The position numbers and the translations under genes are program-made. 64,000 bases of DNA from Cyclobacterium sp. 1_MG-2023. GTDB taxonomy: Bacteria; Bacteroidota; Bacteroidia; Cytophagales; Cyclobacteriaceae. Below the pieces are notes generated by a model. The model was given only the letters and a program-made list of their open reading frames with translations. It was not told where the DNA came from and did not search any database. Each line of letters begins with the position of its first letter. Position 1 is the first letter of the stretch. The stretch spans positions 124,001-188,000 of the forward strand of contig NZ_JAUOPC010000010.1 of assembly GCF_030546805.1 (NCBI RefSeq), in the 5' to 3' direction. Below are positions 8,576 through 16,569 of this stretch, in pieces.

Positions 8576-10009
8576 ATGTCCCAAAAATACCTTTTATTGT
8601 TTTTAATAAGCTTCTGTCTAAGTAGCACCATCGTAAAAAGCCAGCAGGAATTACCCAATGTACTAATGATTGCGGTGGATGACTTAAACAATTTTGTGGG
8701 GGGGATGGGACATCCCGACGCCCTAACGCCCAATATGGACAAGCTTATTAAGAAAGGTTTACTATTCACCAATGCCCAATGCCAATCCCCGATGTGCAGC
8801 CCATCCCGAACAGCGATAATGACAGGTCTGCGACCTTCCACAACAGGTATTTATGGATTTATTGATGACAACGATATCAAAGAGACAAACAAGGCTACAC
8901 AGGATGCTAAAATGATGCATCAGTACTTCAAGGAGCATGGGTATTATACGATGGGGATAGGCAAGATTTACCACAATCATGCCCCAAAGGATATATTTGA
9001 TGAAAGCGGTGGTCGTGCTAAAGGTTTTGGTCCTTATGCTGCGCAAAATTTTCATTGGGACAAGAAAAGAACATCTACTGACTGGGGCCCTTTTCCGGCC
9101 GAAGACAAGCAAATGCCGGATTATCATACTGCAGAATGGGCTGCTGAACGGCTCAATAGGACATATGATCAACCCTTTTTCCTTTCCGTAGGCTTTTTGC
9201 GGCCTCATGTACCTTGGTATGTTCCTCAAAAATGGTTTGACCTGTATGATACGGCCAAACTAACCCTTCCTCCATACTTGAAGACTGACCGTGAGGATTT
9301 ACCTCCAATTGCTCTTGAGATTGACGATCTACCAATGATGCCCACCACAGAATGGGCATTGGCCAATGGCCAATGGAAAAACATTCTTCAAGGCTATTTG
9401 GCCAGTGTATCCTTTGTCGATCATTATATAGGGAAAGTGCTGAATGCCTTGGAACAAAGCCCACATGCAAAAAATACCATCGTAGTCCTGTGGTCTGACC
9501 ATGGCTATAGGCTGGGAGAAAAAAACACTTTTGCTAAAGTTGCCCTTTGGAACAGTGCAACTGCTGCCCCATTAATTTATGCCGGGCCGGATATTCCAAA
9601 AGGTGAAAAAGTGGAAACGCCTGTGGAATTGTTTTCCATCTATCCAACATTGGCGGAATTAGCCAAGCTCCCCAAGCCCAAAAATATTGAGGCAGAAAGC
9701 ATTTATCCCTTGGTAAAGGACCCAAAACTAAATTGGGATAAACCTGCAATCGTTACTTGGGCAAGAAATAACCATGCAATAGTCACCAAGGAGTACAGGT
9801 ACATTCACTATGAAGATGGTGCTGAAGAGTTGTATGCGGTAGAAAAAGATCCCAATGAATGGTACAATCTTGCAGATAGACAAGGCTATGAAGGTATTAA
9901 AAAGCGTTTGGCTCAATATTTACCAAAAACCAATGTCAAGTGGGCAAAAGCATCGAAATACGACAATAATGAATATTTTATCAATCAGAAAATTGAGCAA
10001 AGTGAGTAA
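8576..10009 (+). CDS. Sulfatase, iduronate-2-sulfatase-like
   Basis: The 477-residue protein begins with a signal peptide (cleavage near VKSQ). It has the alkaline-phosphatase-superfamily metal site VDDLNN and the sulfatase signature CSPSRTAIMTG. Cys74 in CxPxR is the residue converted to formylglycine, which would require an anaerobic-type maturase encoded elsewhere. LRPSTTGIYG after the motif and LRPHVPWYVPQKWFDLYD are characteristic of the iduronate-2-sulfatase branch. WSDHGYRLGE supplies further metal ligands. The expected role is removal of sulfate esters from sulfated glycans in the periplasm. The start codon follows the repeat patch closely. Substrate position specificity cannot be read. 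Confidence 0.88.
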   Translation: MSQKYLLLFLISFCLSSTIVKSQQELPNVLMIAVDDLNNFVGGMGHPDALTPNMDKLIKKGLLFTNAQCQSPMCSPSRTAIMTGLRPSTTGIYGFIDDNDIKETNKATQDAKMMHQYFKEHGYYTMGIGKIYHNHAPKDIFDESGGRAKGFGPYAAQNFHWDKKRTSTDWGPFPAEDKQMPDYHTAEWAAERLNRTYDQPFFLSVGFLRPHVPWYVPQKWFDLYDTAKLTLPPYLKTDREDLPPIALEIDDLPMMPTTEWALANGQWKNILQGYLASVSFVDHYIGKVLNALEQSPHAKNTIVVLWSDHGYRLGEKNTFAKVALWNSATAAPLIYAGPDIPKGEKVETPVELFSIYPTLAELAKLPKPKNIEAESIYPLVKDPKLNWDKPAIVTWARNNHAIVTKEYRYIHYEDGAEELYAVEKDPNEWYNLADRQGYEGIKKRLAQYLPKTNVKWAKASKYDNNEYFINQKIEQSE

Positions 10010-10338
10010 AATAAAACCTAATAAACTGTGTCACTTATGGTTTGAATTGGGCCTAATGCTTCATTCAAAACAAGGTGTTGCTCAAATTCAATTGTGCTAA
10101 CTATTTGAAAAGAATCTTTAAATGATGCAAATTCGGCATTATTGGCAATTGAATAGTTGATTAGATTATTAATGTTCACCAATCTTTTAAGAATTGTTTA
10201 AATTTGTGCTGTTTTAATCCTGGCTTTGGATGATTAACAAGAAAAAAACATTACATATTGGGCGTTTGATTGATTGTGGCTGCTGGAATTAGCCGATAAC
10301 TATCATTGTTAAAAATTTAACCCTGTTACTAAGACCAT
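10010..10338. other. Gene-free stretch
   Basis: About 330 bp between the sulfatase and the NYN-domain gene. I see no coding frame, hairpin terminator or repeat that stands out. The AT-rich end (10300-10338) presumably holds the promoter of the next gene. Confidence 0.35.
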
Positions 10339-11055
10339 ATGGAAAAAGACATAAAAATTGCTGTACTAATTGATGCAGATAACGTACCTTCTACGCAGGT
10401 AACGGAAATGATGGAGGAAATTGCTAAATATGGCAATCCGACCATTAAAAGGATTTATGGGGATTGGACAAAACCTCAACTAGGAAAGTGGAAGAATGTG
10501 CTATTGGAAAATGCCATTAACCCTATTCAGCAATATGGATATACCACAGGTAAAAATGCGACCGATTCAGCCATGATCATAGATGCAATGGATATTTTGT
10601 ATTCAGATAAGGTAAATGGATTTTGTTTGGTATCCAGTGACAGTGATTTCACCAAATTAGCAACCAGATTACGGGAATCAAGAATGTTGGTGATTGGCAT
10701 GGGAGAGAAGAAAACCCCGAATCCATTTATTGTCGCCTGTGATAAGTTTATTTACTTGGAGATTTTACAAGCCAGTGTAAGCAAGGAAAATGGAAAAAAC
10801 AAAGAGGTTGGTTCCGTCCAGCTAGATAAAATCAACCCAAAACTTATCCGATTAATTTCCAGTACAATTTCTGATTTGGCAGAGGATGATGGTTGGGCTT
10901 TTATGGGGGATATAGGGAATTTGCTACAAAAGAAGCAACCTAACTTTGATTCCAGAAATTATGGTTTTCAGAAACTTACCCCCTTGGTAAGTGCAATTCC
11001 CAATTTTGAAGTTGAACGGAGAGAGAAATTAATATATGTAAGGAACAAAGAGTAG
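10339..11055 (+). CDS. NYN-domain (LabA/DUF88-like) protein with OST-HTH/LOTUS-like C-terminus
   Basis: The 238-residue protein starts with VLIDADNVPS, the first acidic motif of the NYN branch of PIN-like ribonucleases. GKNATDSAMIIDAMD and SSDSDFTKLATRLRE supply the other conserved acidic residues, so the predicted metal site looks complete. Residues about 165-235 (LIRLISSTISDLAEDDGWAFMGDIGNLLQKKQPNFDSRNYGFQKL) read as an OST-HTH/LOTUS winged-helix, a domain that in other proteins binds RNA. The expected role is RNA cleavage or turnover in the cytoplasm. The real target is unknown. The gene converges with the histidine kinase, with only 2 bp between their stop codons. Confidence 0.85.
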   Translation: MEKDIKIAVLIDADNVPSTQVTEMMEEIAKYGNPTIKRIYGDWTKPQLGKWKNVLLENAINPIQQYGYTTGKNATDSAMIIDAMDILYSDKVNGFCLVSSDSDFTKLATRLRESRMLVIGMGEKKTPNPFIVACDKFIYLEILQASVSKENGKNKEVGSVQLDKINPKLIRLISSTISDLAEDDGWAFMGDIGNLLQKKQPNFDSRNYGFQKLTPLVSAIPNFEVERREKLIYVRNKE

Positions 11056-11057
11056 GC

Positions 11058-12413
11058 TTAATTGACATCTTGATATATGGGTAGGGTAAAGGTAAATGTA
11101 GAGCCTTTTCCTACCTCTGATGAAACCCAAATTTCTCCTCCCAACATATCTGTTATTTTTTTGACAATTGCCAAGCCCATTCCTGTTCCTTTACCAGAGG
11201 TTTTTTTGTGTAGTCTTTGGAAAAGTATAAATATTTTATCAAAATACTCTGCTTCTATACCAACCCCATTGTCTGTAAGCTCAAATAGATAATCCTTTTC
11301 CCTTTCGGTCATTGAAAATTGAATTTTTGGTGGTCGGCCGGGGTCCGAATATTTCAAAGCATTTGCGATAAGGTTTTGTAACAAAACAGAAAAAAAGCTA
11401 GGGTAACCAAAAAATGGCTTTAAGTTTTCAGTGGTAATTTCTGCCTTCTTGGTTTGAATTTCATTTTGAAAAGTAAGTTGTAGGTCTTCAAGAATTTTTT
11501 TTGGATTAAGGAGAACCGGATCATCAGTAATTTTATTGATCCTAGAATATTCCGATAAGTCCAAAATAAGCATTCGCATTCGGTTGGCTCCATCTACGGC
11601 ATAGGATATATAAGTATTTGCCTTTTCATCCAATTTTCCATAATATTTTATTTTAAGCAGTTCTAAAAAGCCGGAAATCATTCGCAAAGGTTCTTGCAAG
11701 TCATGAGATATAACATAAGTAAAGTGCTCCAACTCTTTGTTTTTAGATTCTACTTCTTCAAGGGATTGTTCCAGTTTTACAGTACCTTTTTTCAATTGTT
11801 CTTGAAGTGTAACTTGTTCTCTTAAGCTATTTTCTAGTCTTGAGAATAGTTTGGGGATAAGAAATGAAAACATGGCACTTAAGAAAATAAGATTTGAAGA
11901 TACAGTTATCCAATGAACCAAATCCAAATTCGGAAGCTTTGGAAGATTGGAAATTAGTTTAAAGTGTATCAACAAACTAAATATAATGCAAGTGGCAAGG
12001 TTAAAGTAAAAACTAATATAAGCCTGGTTGTTCGGTAAGAATAAAATCATGAGAATGGAGACAGCCAGAAGGTACATTAATCCGGGGCCATAATTGCCAA
12101 TAAAAAAAATAAGGACAACACCTATACCATAAAAAACCATAAAAATCGCCCATTTACGAATTACAAGGGGGATTCTTGGTACCAAGGCTACTATTACTGA
12201 GACGATAAATGCAATCGAATCGAAAATAAAGAGAGGAATAAATTGATTAATGTAGGACATGATTAGTCCCGGAATTAGGCCTATGAGGCAAAAAGGAAGT
12301 AAGAAAGCGATTCCAGAAACAAAGAGTCTATCCCTCCAATGATCGAGGGGATCAGCATTTTGTTCGGTAGCTAAACAAATATTTTTAATAAATAATAAAT
12401 ACCTATTCCACAT
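11058..12413 (-). CDS. Membrane sensor histidine kinase
   Basis: The 451-residue product has about six hydrophobic segments in residues 30-195, with no large periplasmic domain. A coiled-coil linker (about 196-230) follows. The HisKA motif FTYVISHDLQEPLRM has its phospho-accepting His at about 237. The HATPase_c part shows the N box (LIANALKYSDP), G1 (ELTDNGVGIE), F box and G2 (GKGTGMGLAIVKKI). No receiver domain or adjacent response regulator is present, so it is an orphan kinase in this window. It probably senses a membrane or intracellular signal. A 15-bp palindrome lies 36 bp before the start codon. Confidence 0.88.
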   Translation of the reverse strand: MWNRYLLFIKNICLATEQNADPLDHWRDRLFVSGIAFLLPFCLIGLIPGLIMSYINQFIPLFIFDSIAFIVSVIVALVPRIPLVIRKWAIFMVFYGIGVVLIFFIGNYGPGLMYLLAVSILMILFLPNNQAYISFYFNLATCIIFSLLIHFKLISNLPKLPNLDLVHWITVSSNLIFLSAMFSFLIPKLFSRLENSLREQVTLQEQLKKGTVKLEQSLEEVESKNKELEHFTYVISHDLQEPLRMISGFLELLKIKYYGKLDEKANTYISYAVDGANRMRMLILDLSEYSRINKITDDPVLLNPKKILEDLQLTFQNEIQTKKAEITTENLKPFFGYPSFFSVLLQNLIANALKYSDPGRPPKIQFSMTEREKDYLFELTDNGVGIEAEYFDKIFILFQRLHKKTSGKGTGMGLAIVKKITDMLGGEIWVSSEVGKGSTFTFTLPIYQDVN

Positions 12414-12448
12414 GAAGATTAATAGCTGTTTAATAAAAAAATCCCTAG

Positions 12449-12463
12449 AGACAGGGCCTGTCT
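12449..12463. promoter_or_regulatory. 15-bp palindrome upstream of the histidine kinase gene
   Basis: The arms AGACAGG and CCTGTCT flank a single G. It lies in the divergent region between the kinase gene (minus) and the DUF445 gene (plus). It may be an operator. There is no direct evidence for the binding protein. Confidence 0.35.
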
Positions 12464-12671
12464 GTTCACTATTGCCATAAATAATTGGCTTTAAAATATA
12501 CTTTTAGGAACGGTTAATAAAATAGCGAATAAATATTTCCTTAAGCAAGAGTCTACTTAAATTTATTAATCATTTATAAAAATGGATCAAAATTTGCTTC
12601 TCCAAGCCTGTGCTTTCGTATAATGGTCGTTTAATTGTTACAAATAAATTTAATTCAGTAAATTTTATATT

Positions 12672-13949
12672 TTGAAGAGTAAAATTGGAAGAAATTCTTT
12701 ACTTATTGCCATATCAGGCTTTCTACTATTAGAACTTGGGATTTATTTTGACTTTCTAAAGGGCGACATTTGGCGGATATTGGCCACCGGATTTGAGGCC
12801 GGTACAATAGGGGGGCTGGCAGATTGGTTTGCCGTAAGTGCACTTTTTTATGAAATACCCATTCCTTATGTAAGAAAGCATACCAATATTATAGTTAAGA
12901 ACAGATCAAAATTGACGGAAGGCATTGTAGATTTAGTAACCACTCAGTGGTTGTCACCGGAGGTGTTAAGGGAAAGACTAACCAAACTAAAAATCTCAGA
13001 TGGGGTATTGCAAGCCTTAGAATCTGATGGCAGCCGAAAAAAATTACTTGATTTTTTTAGCAATGTATTTATAAGGTTATCCGGTGAATTGGATAATCCT
13101 AAACTTGTGGTACTCATTCAAAAATTATTAAAAGATAGGCTACAAAGTACCGACATAGCCAAACCGCTTGGGGTCTGGTTAAATGAAGTGATGGTAAAAG
13201 GCAAACACCATGAATTTATGGCTGTAGCCTTGGATCAATTTGCGCTTTCTATCCAAGAACCGGATACAAGAGCTTTGATTTTAGGTAAATTAAAAGATGC
13301 CCTGCTTTCTTATGCAAATAGGGATTGGGTCAAAAAATCTGCTGTTTGGATAGGGAAGAAAACCGGAGGAATTGACCCTGACCTTATGATAGACAGGATA
13401 ATGGATTTGGTCTTGGCACTATTAGAGGAAGTGAAAAACGACAAGGACCACCCCATAAGGAAAAAATTAGAAGGCTATGTTTTGGAATTTTCAGCCAATC
13501 TGGAAAATGAAGATGAGAAAACTTTGGCTTATGTGGAAAAATTAAAGCGGAACTGGGTTTTAAATGAACAAACCAAAGGCATGATACAAAAGCTATTGTC
13601 CCAAATACAAGAAAGTATTCAAGAACAATTTTCGACTGAAAACACTCCTGTTAAACAGTTAATTGACAGGCAATTGAAACGATTTTTAAACGAGCTGCGC
13701 GAGGATGTTCAAAGTAAAAGTCAAATAGACATTTGGATGAGGTCAACCATCACTCAATTGGTAACGAAATACCATCCTGAATTGGGGGAAATGGTGAGAA
13801 GCAGTTTGGCAAAACTCGATGATGAAGGGATAATGCTACAGATAAAAAATAAGGTAGGAAATGATTTGCAATACATCCGGCTAAATGGGGCCGTAGTTGG
13901 TGGAATGGTAGGGATTTTTATTGCATTGCTAAGGTGGCTTATTCACTAA
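12672..13949 (+). CDS. DUF445 membrane protein
   Basis: The start is a TTG at 12672. An in-frame stop lies at 12651-12653, and no ATG lies between it and the conserved region. The 425-residue product has an N-terminal hydrophobic segment, the DUF445 signature ATGFEAGTIGGLADWFAVSALF (about residues 35-56), a long charged helical middle with coiled-coil character, and a C-terminal hydrophobic segment (NGAVVGGMVGIFIALLRWL). Family members are bacterial inner-membrane proteins of unknown function. It stands alone between the divergent kinase gene and the downstream phosphatase gene. Confidence 0.85.
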   Translation: MKSKIGRNSLLIAISGFLLLELGIYFDFLKGDIWRILATGFEAGTIGGLADWFAVSALFYEIPIPYVRKHTNIIVKNRSKLTEGIVDLVTTQWLSPEVLRERLTKLKISDGVLQALESDGSRKKLLDFFSNVFIRLSGELDNPKLVVLIQKLLKDRLQSTDIAKPLGVWLNEVMVKGKHHEFMAVALDQFALSIQEPDTRALILGKLKDALLSYANRDWVKKSAVWIGKKTGGIDPDLMIDRIMDLVLALLEEVKNDKDHPIRKKLEGYVLEFSANLENEDEKTLAYVEKLKRNWVLNEQTKGMIQKLLSQIQESIQEQFSTENTPVKQLIDRQLKRFLNELREDVQSKSQIDIWMRSTITQLVTKYHPELGEMVRSSLAKLDDEGIMLQIKNKVGNDLQYIRLNGAVVGGMVGIFIALLRWLIH

Positions 13950-14081
13950 TATTGGATTATTAGTCTATCACTTTTTAGTACTAAATTTTTTTAATATTCT
14001 GAATGAATATTGGTTATGGTTTTAATAAAGCATAAAAAACCTTATTTTTATTTAAAATTGTTTTCCATAATCAATTTTATC

Positions 14082-15062
14082 ATGAACCAGAAATCTTCAA
14101 AAATTTTGAGCTTAGCTCCTGAATATATTTTGGAAGAAATGGAGGCGCTCAATACAGTGTTGGACAAGGGACTTCCTTTTAAGAAATTGGATCATAATAT
14201 TTTAATAGCCACTTGGAATATTCGTGCTTTTGGTGGGTTGACTGAAAAGTGGGAAGCCGAAGATTCTGACTCACCTAAAAGAGATCTTCATTCCATAATG
14301 GCGATCGCGCAAATTATTTCAAGATTTGATATCATAGCTGTACAGGAACTAAAAGGAGATTTGAAGGCTTTTCGGCATATGCTTAAGCTGTTAGGAAATC
14401 ACTGGAGTTTTATATTAACAGATGTTTCAGGTGGAGACGTGGGTAATGATGAAAGGATTGGATTTTTATTTGATACCCGAAAAGTTAAATTATCCGGTTT
14501 GGCATGTGAGCTTGTAGTGCCTGAGCAAAAAGATGAGAAAATAAAAGAAGGGGCTTTCAATCGACAATTTGCCCGGACGCCTTACGCGGTAGGCTTTAAA
14601 GTAGAAGATAAAACTTTTATTCTTGTTAGTGCTCATGTTTTGTACGGTAAAAAAGCCTCGGACAGGGAAGGGGAGCTGACTGCAATCGCTGAATGGTTAC
14701 GGGACTGGGCTTCTAATATGCGCTCATTTGATCAAAGCCTAATACTTTTAGGAGATTTTAATATAGATAGAATGGGAGACCCTCGTTACGAAGCATTTGT
14801 TTCAACTGGTTTATCTGTGCCGGAAGATTTATGGGATGTGCGCAGAACATTAATAGACAATCAAACAAAATTTTACTCCCAGATTGCCTGGTTTGAAAAT
14901 CAATTTAAAATCCCTCAACTTTCTATTCGATACCTAAATGGCGGTGTTTTTGATTTTGGACCCCACATTAAGAAAAATAAAGGATTGACTCCTTTTCAAT
15001 TGTCTTGGAGAATTTCAGACCATCTTCCGCTTTGGGCAGAGTTCTCTACTCGAGTTAAATAA
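14082..15062 (+). CDS. Endonuclease/exonuclease/phosphatase (EEP) family protein
   Basis: The ATG at 14082 (MNQKSSKIL) is preferred; an ATG at 14010 in frame would add 24 residues that look like AT-rich leader. The 326-residue product has the EEP strands in order: LIATWNIRAFGG, FDIIAVQELKGD (metal-binding Glu), FILVSAHVLYG, LILLGDFNIDRMGD (catalytic Asp/Asn) and RISDHLPLWAEF (Asp-His pair). All the core catalytic residues are present. The family includes DNase I-like nucleases, sphingomyelinases and inositol phosphatases. No signal peptide is visible, so a cytoplasmic nuclease or phosphatase is likely. The next gene begins 38 bp downstream and encodes a PI-PLC-like protein. Confidence 0.8.
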   Translation: MNQKSSKILSLAPEYILEEMEALNTVLDKGLPFKKLDHNILIATWNIRAFGGLTEKWEAEDSDSPKRDLHSIMAIAQIISRFDIIAVQELKGDLKAFRHMLKLLGNHWSFILTDVSGGDVGNDERIGFLFDTRKVKLSGLACELVVPEQKDEKIKEGAFNRQFARTPYAVGFKVEDKTFILVSAHVLYGKKASDREGELTAIAEWLRDWASNMRSFDQSLILLGDFNIDRMGDPRYEAFVSTGLSVPEDLWDVRRTLIDNQTKFYSQIAWFENQFKIPQLSIRYLNGGVFDFGPHIKKNKGLTPFQLSWRISDHLPLWAEFSTRVK

Positions 15063-15100
15063 TTGAGTTAGATTCGATATATTTAAAGTTAGAAAAATAA

Positions 15101-16525
15101 ATGCTTATGATTTTAAGGTGTCTTGCGATTTGTCTATTAATATTCTTTGTCAGTTGCGACAATAAAGAAGAAAAAGTTCATGTACAGAAAGCATTGACAA
15201 TCAATGAAATTCAATTAATTGGTACCCATAATAGTTATAAAAAAGCAATTCCTGGGCCATTGTTAAACAAGATAAAAGGAGAAAATCCGGAAATGGCAGA
15301 AAGTCTGGACTATAGTCATCCCAATCTTTGGAAACAGCTTGAGGCCGGACTAAGATTATTTGAACTAGATATTTATCATGATCCTGAAGGAGGGAAGTTT
15401 AGCAATCCATTGGGGAAAGAAATGGTTGATTCATTGCAATGGGACAATGGTTTTGATAAACCGGGTTTTAAGGTGTTTCACGTTCAAGATATAGATTTTC
15501 TGAGTCATCATGCTTTATTTAGGGAGTACCTGAAAGACCTTAAGGCTTGGTCTTCCTTTCACCCCCATCATTTACCAATCTTTATAAGTATCAATGCAAA
15601 AGATGAAAACTATCCTGATTTGGGGTTTACCGAGGCAATACCATTTGACCAAGAAGCCTTTAAATTATTGGACAAAGAAATTGTGGATTATCTGGGTACA
15701 GAAAAATTAATCACCCCTCGAAGTATTCAAGGAGACTTTAAAGATCTAAAAACCGCGGTGTTGGAATCCGGTTGGCCTGAATTGGATGAAGCCAGAGGGA
15801 AGTTTATTTTTATTCTGGATGAGGGAGAAGAAAAGATTGGAAAGTATCTTGCCAAGGGGGAAGGCCTCATTTTTGTAAACGTTCCGGAAGAACATCCTAT
15901 GTCTGCCATACATATCATCAACGATCCAATCAATCATCATGATCAAATATCGGAATATGTCAATAAAGGATACATAGTAAGAACAAGGGCAGATGCAGGA
16001 ACGAAAGAAGCCAGATTAAATGATACAAAGAGAAGTGAAATGGCATTTTCAAGTGGTGCACAATTGATAAGCACTGATTATTATCAAGCAGATGCCAGGT
16101 GGGAGGGAGAATACAAAGTTCAGTTTGATGAAGCAGCTTACGCAAGGATTAATCCGCTGGTTTCAAAAAATAAAACCTCACATCAAAATCTATCCGAAGA
16201 AAGCACACAGGCTATCAATATTGCCCCTCAGTCTTTTTTATTGGCAGAAAAGGAGTTGGGTGCAGTAATATTGGATGTACGCACCAAAGAAGAAGTGGCC
16301 CAAGGTTTGATTCCAGGAGCAGTGAATATGGATATTCTTCAAGAAGATTTTGTTGACAAGATTGCTTCACTAGATAAAAATCAGAAAGTGCTGGTGTATT
16401 GTAAAGTAGGGGGGCGGAGTAAGAAGGCCGCTGACTTATTGATAGAAAAAGGATTTAGTCAAGTATTCAATTTAGAAGGAGGTTATGATCATTGGAAAAT
16501 GAATGGCTACCCTATAAATAAATAA
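15101..16525 (+). CDS. Lipoprotein fusing a PI-PLC-like (Ca-dependent PLC1) domain to a rhodanese domain
   Basis: The 474-residue protein has a lipobox ending at about C19 (IFFVSC); the ATG at 15107 is an alternative start two codons in. Residues about 33-345 form a PLC-like TIM barrel with IQLIGTHNSYKK (first catalytic His about 43), FELDIYHD (metal-binding acidic residues) and KVFHVQD (second His about 127), as in the Ca2+-dependent PI-PLC-like group. Residues about 375-474 are a rhodanese domain with LDVRTKEE and the active-site loop YCKVGGRSK (Cys about 434). Both active sites look intact. The fusion is unusual. The substrate and any role for sulfur transfer outside the cytoplasm are unknown. 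Confidence 0.8.
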   Translation: MLMILRCLAICLLIFFVSCDNKEEKVHVQKALTINEIQLIGTHNSYKKAIPGPLLNKIKGENPEMAESLDYSHPNLWKQLEAGLRLFELDIYHDPEGGKFSNPLGKEMVDSLQWDNGFDKPGFKVFHVQDIDFLSHHALFREYLKDLKAWSSFHPHHLPIFISINAKDENYPDLGFTEAIPFDQEAFKLLDKEIVDYLGTEKLITPRSIQGDFKDLKTAVLESGWPELDEARGKFIFILDEGEEKIGKYLAKGEGLIFVNVPEEHPMSAIHIINDPINHHDQISEYVNKGYIVRTRADAGTKEARLNDTKRSEMAFSSGAQLISTDYYQADARWEGEYKVQFDEAAYARINPLVSKNKTSHQNLSEESTQAINIAPQSFLLAEKELGAVILDVRTKEEVAQGLIPGAVNMDILQEDFVDKIASLDKNQKVLVYCKVGGRSKKAADLLIEKGFSQVFNLEGGYDHWKMNGYPINK

Positions 16526-16569
16526 TTGCATTTTTTTAATATATTATTTAATCACTTTTGCAGAGCTAT

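Noticed and set aside
8762-9229. Minus-strand 155-codon frame inside the sulfatase gene
   Set aside because: It overlaps the sulfatase active-site region on the other strand and has no family features.
13993-14011. AATATTC-TGAAT-GAATATT inverted repeat before the EEP gene
   Set aside because: Short AT-only arms of 7 bp are common by chance in this sequence and no partner feature supports a function.
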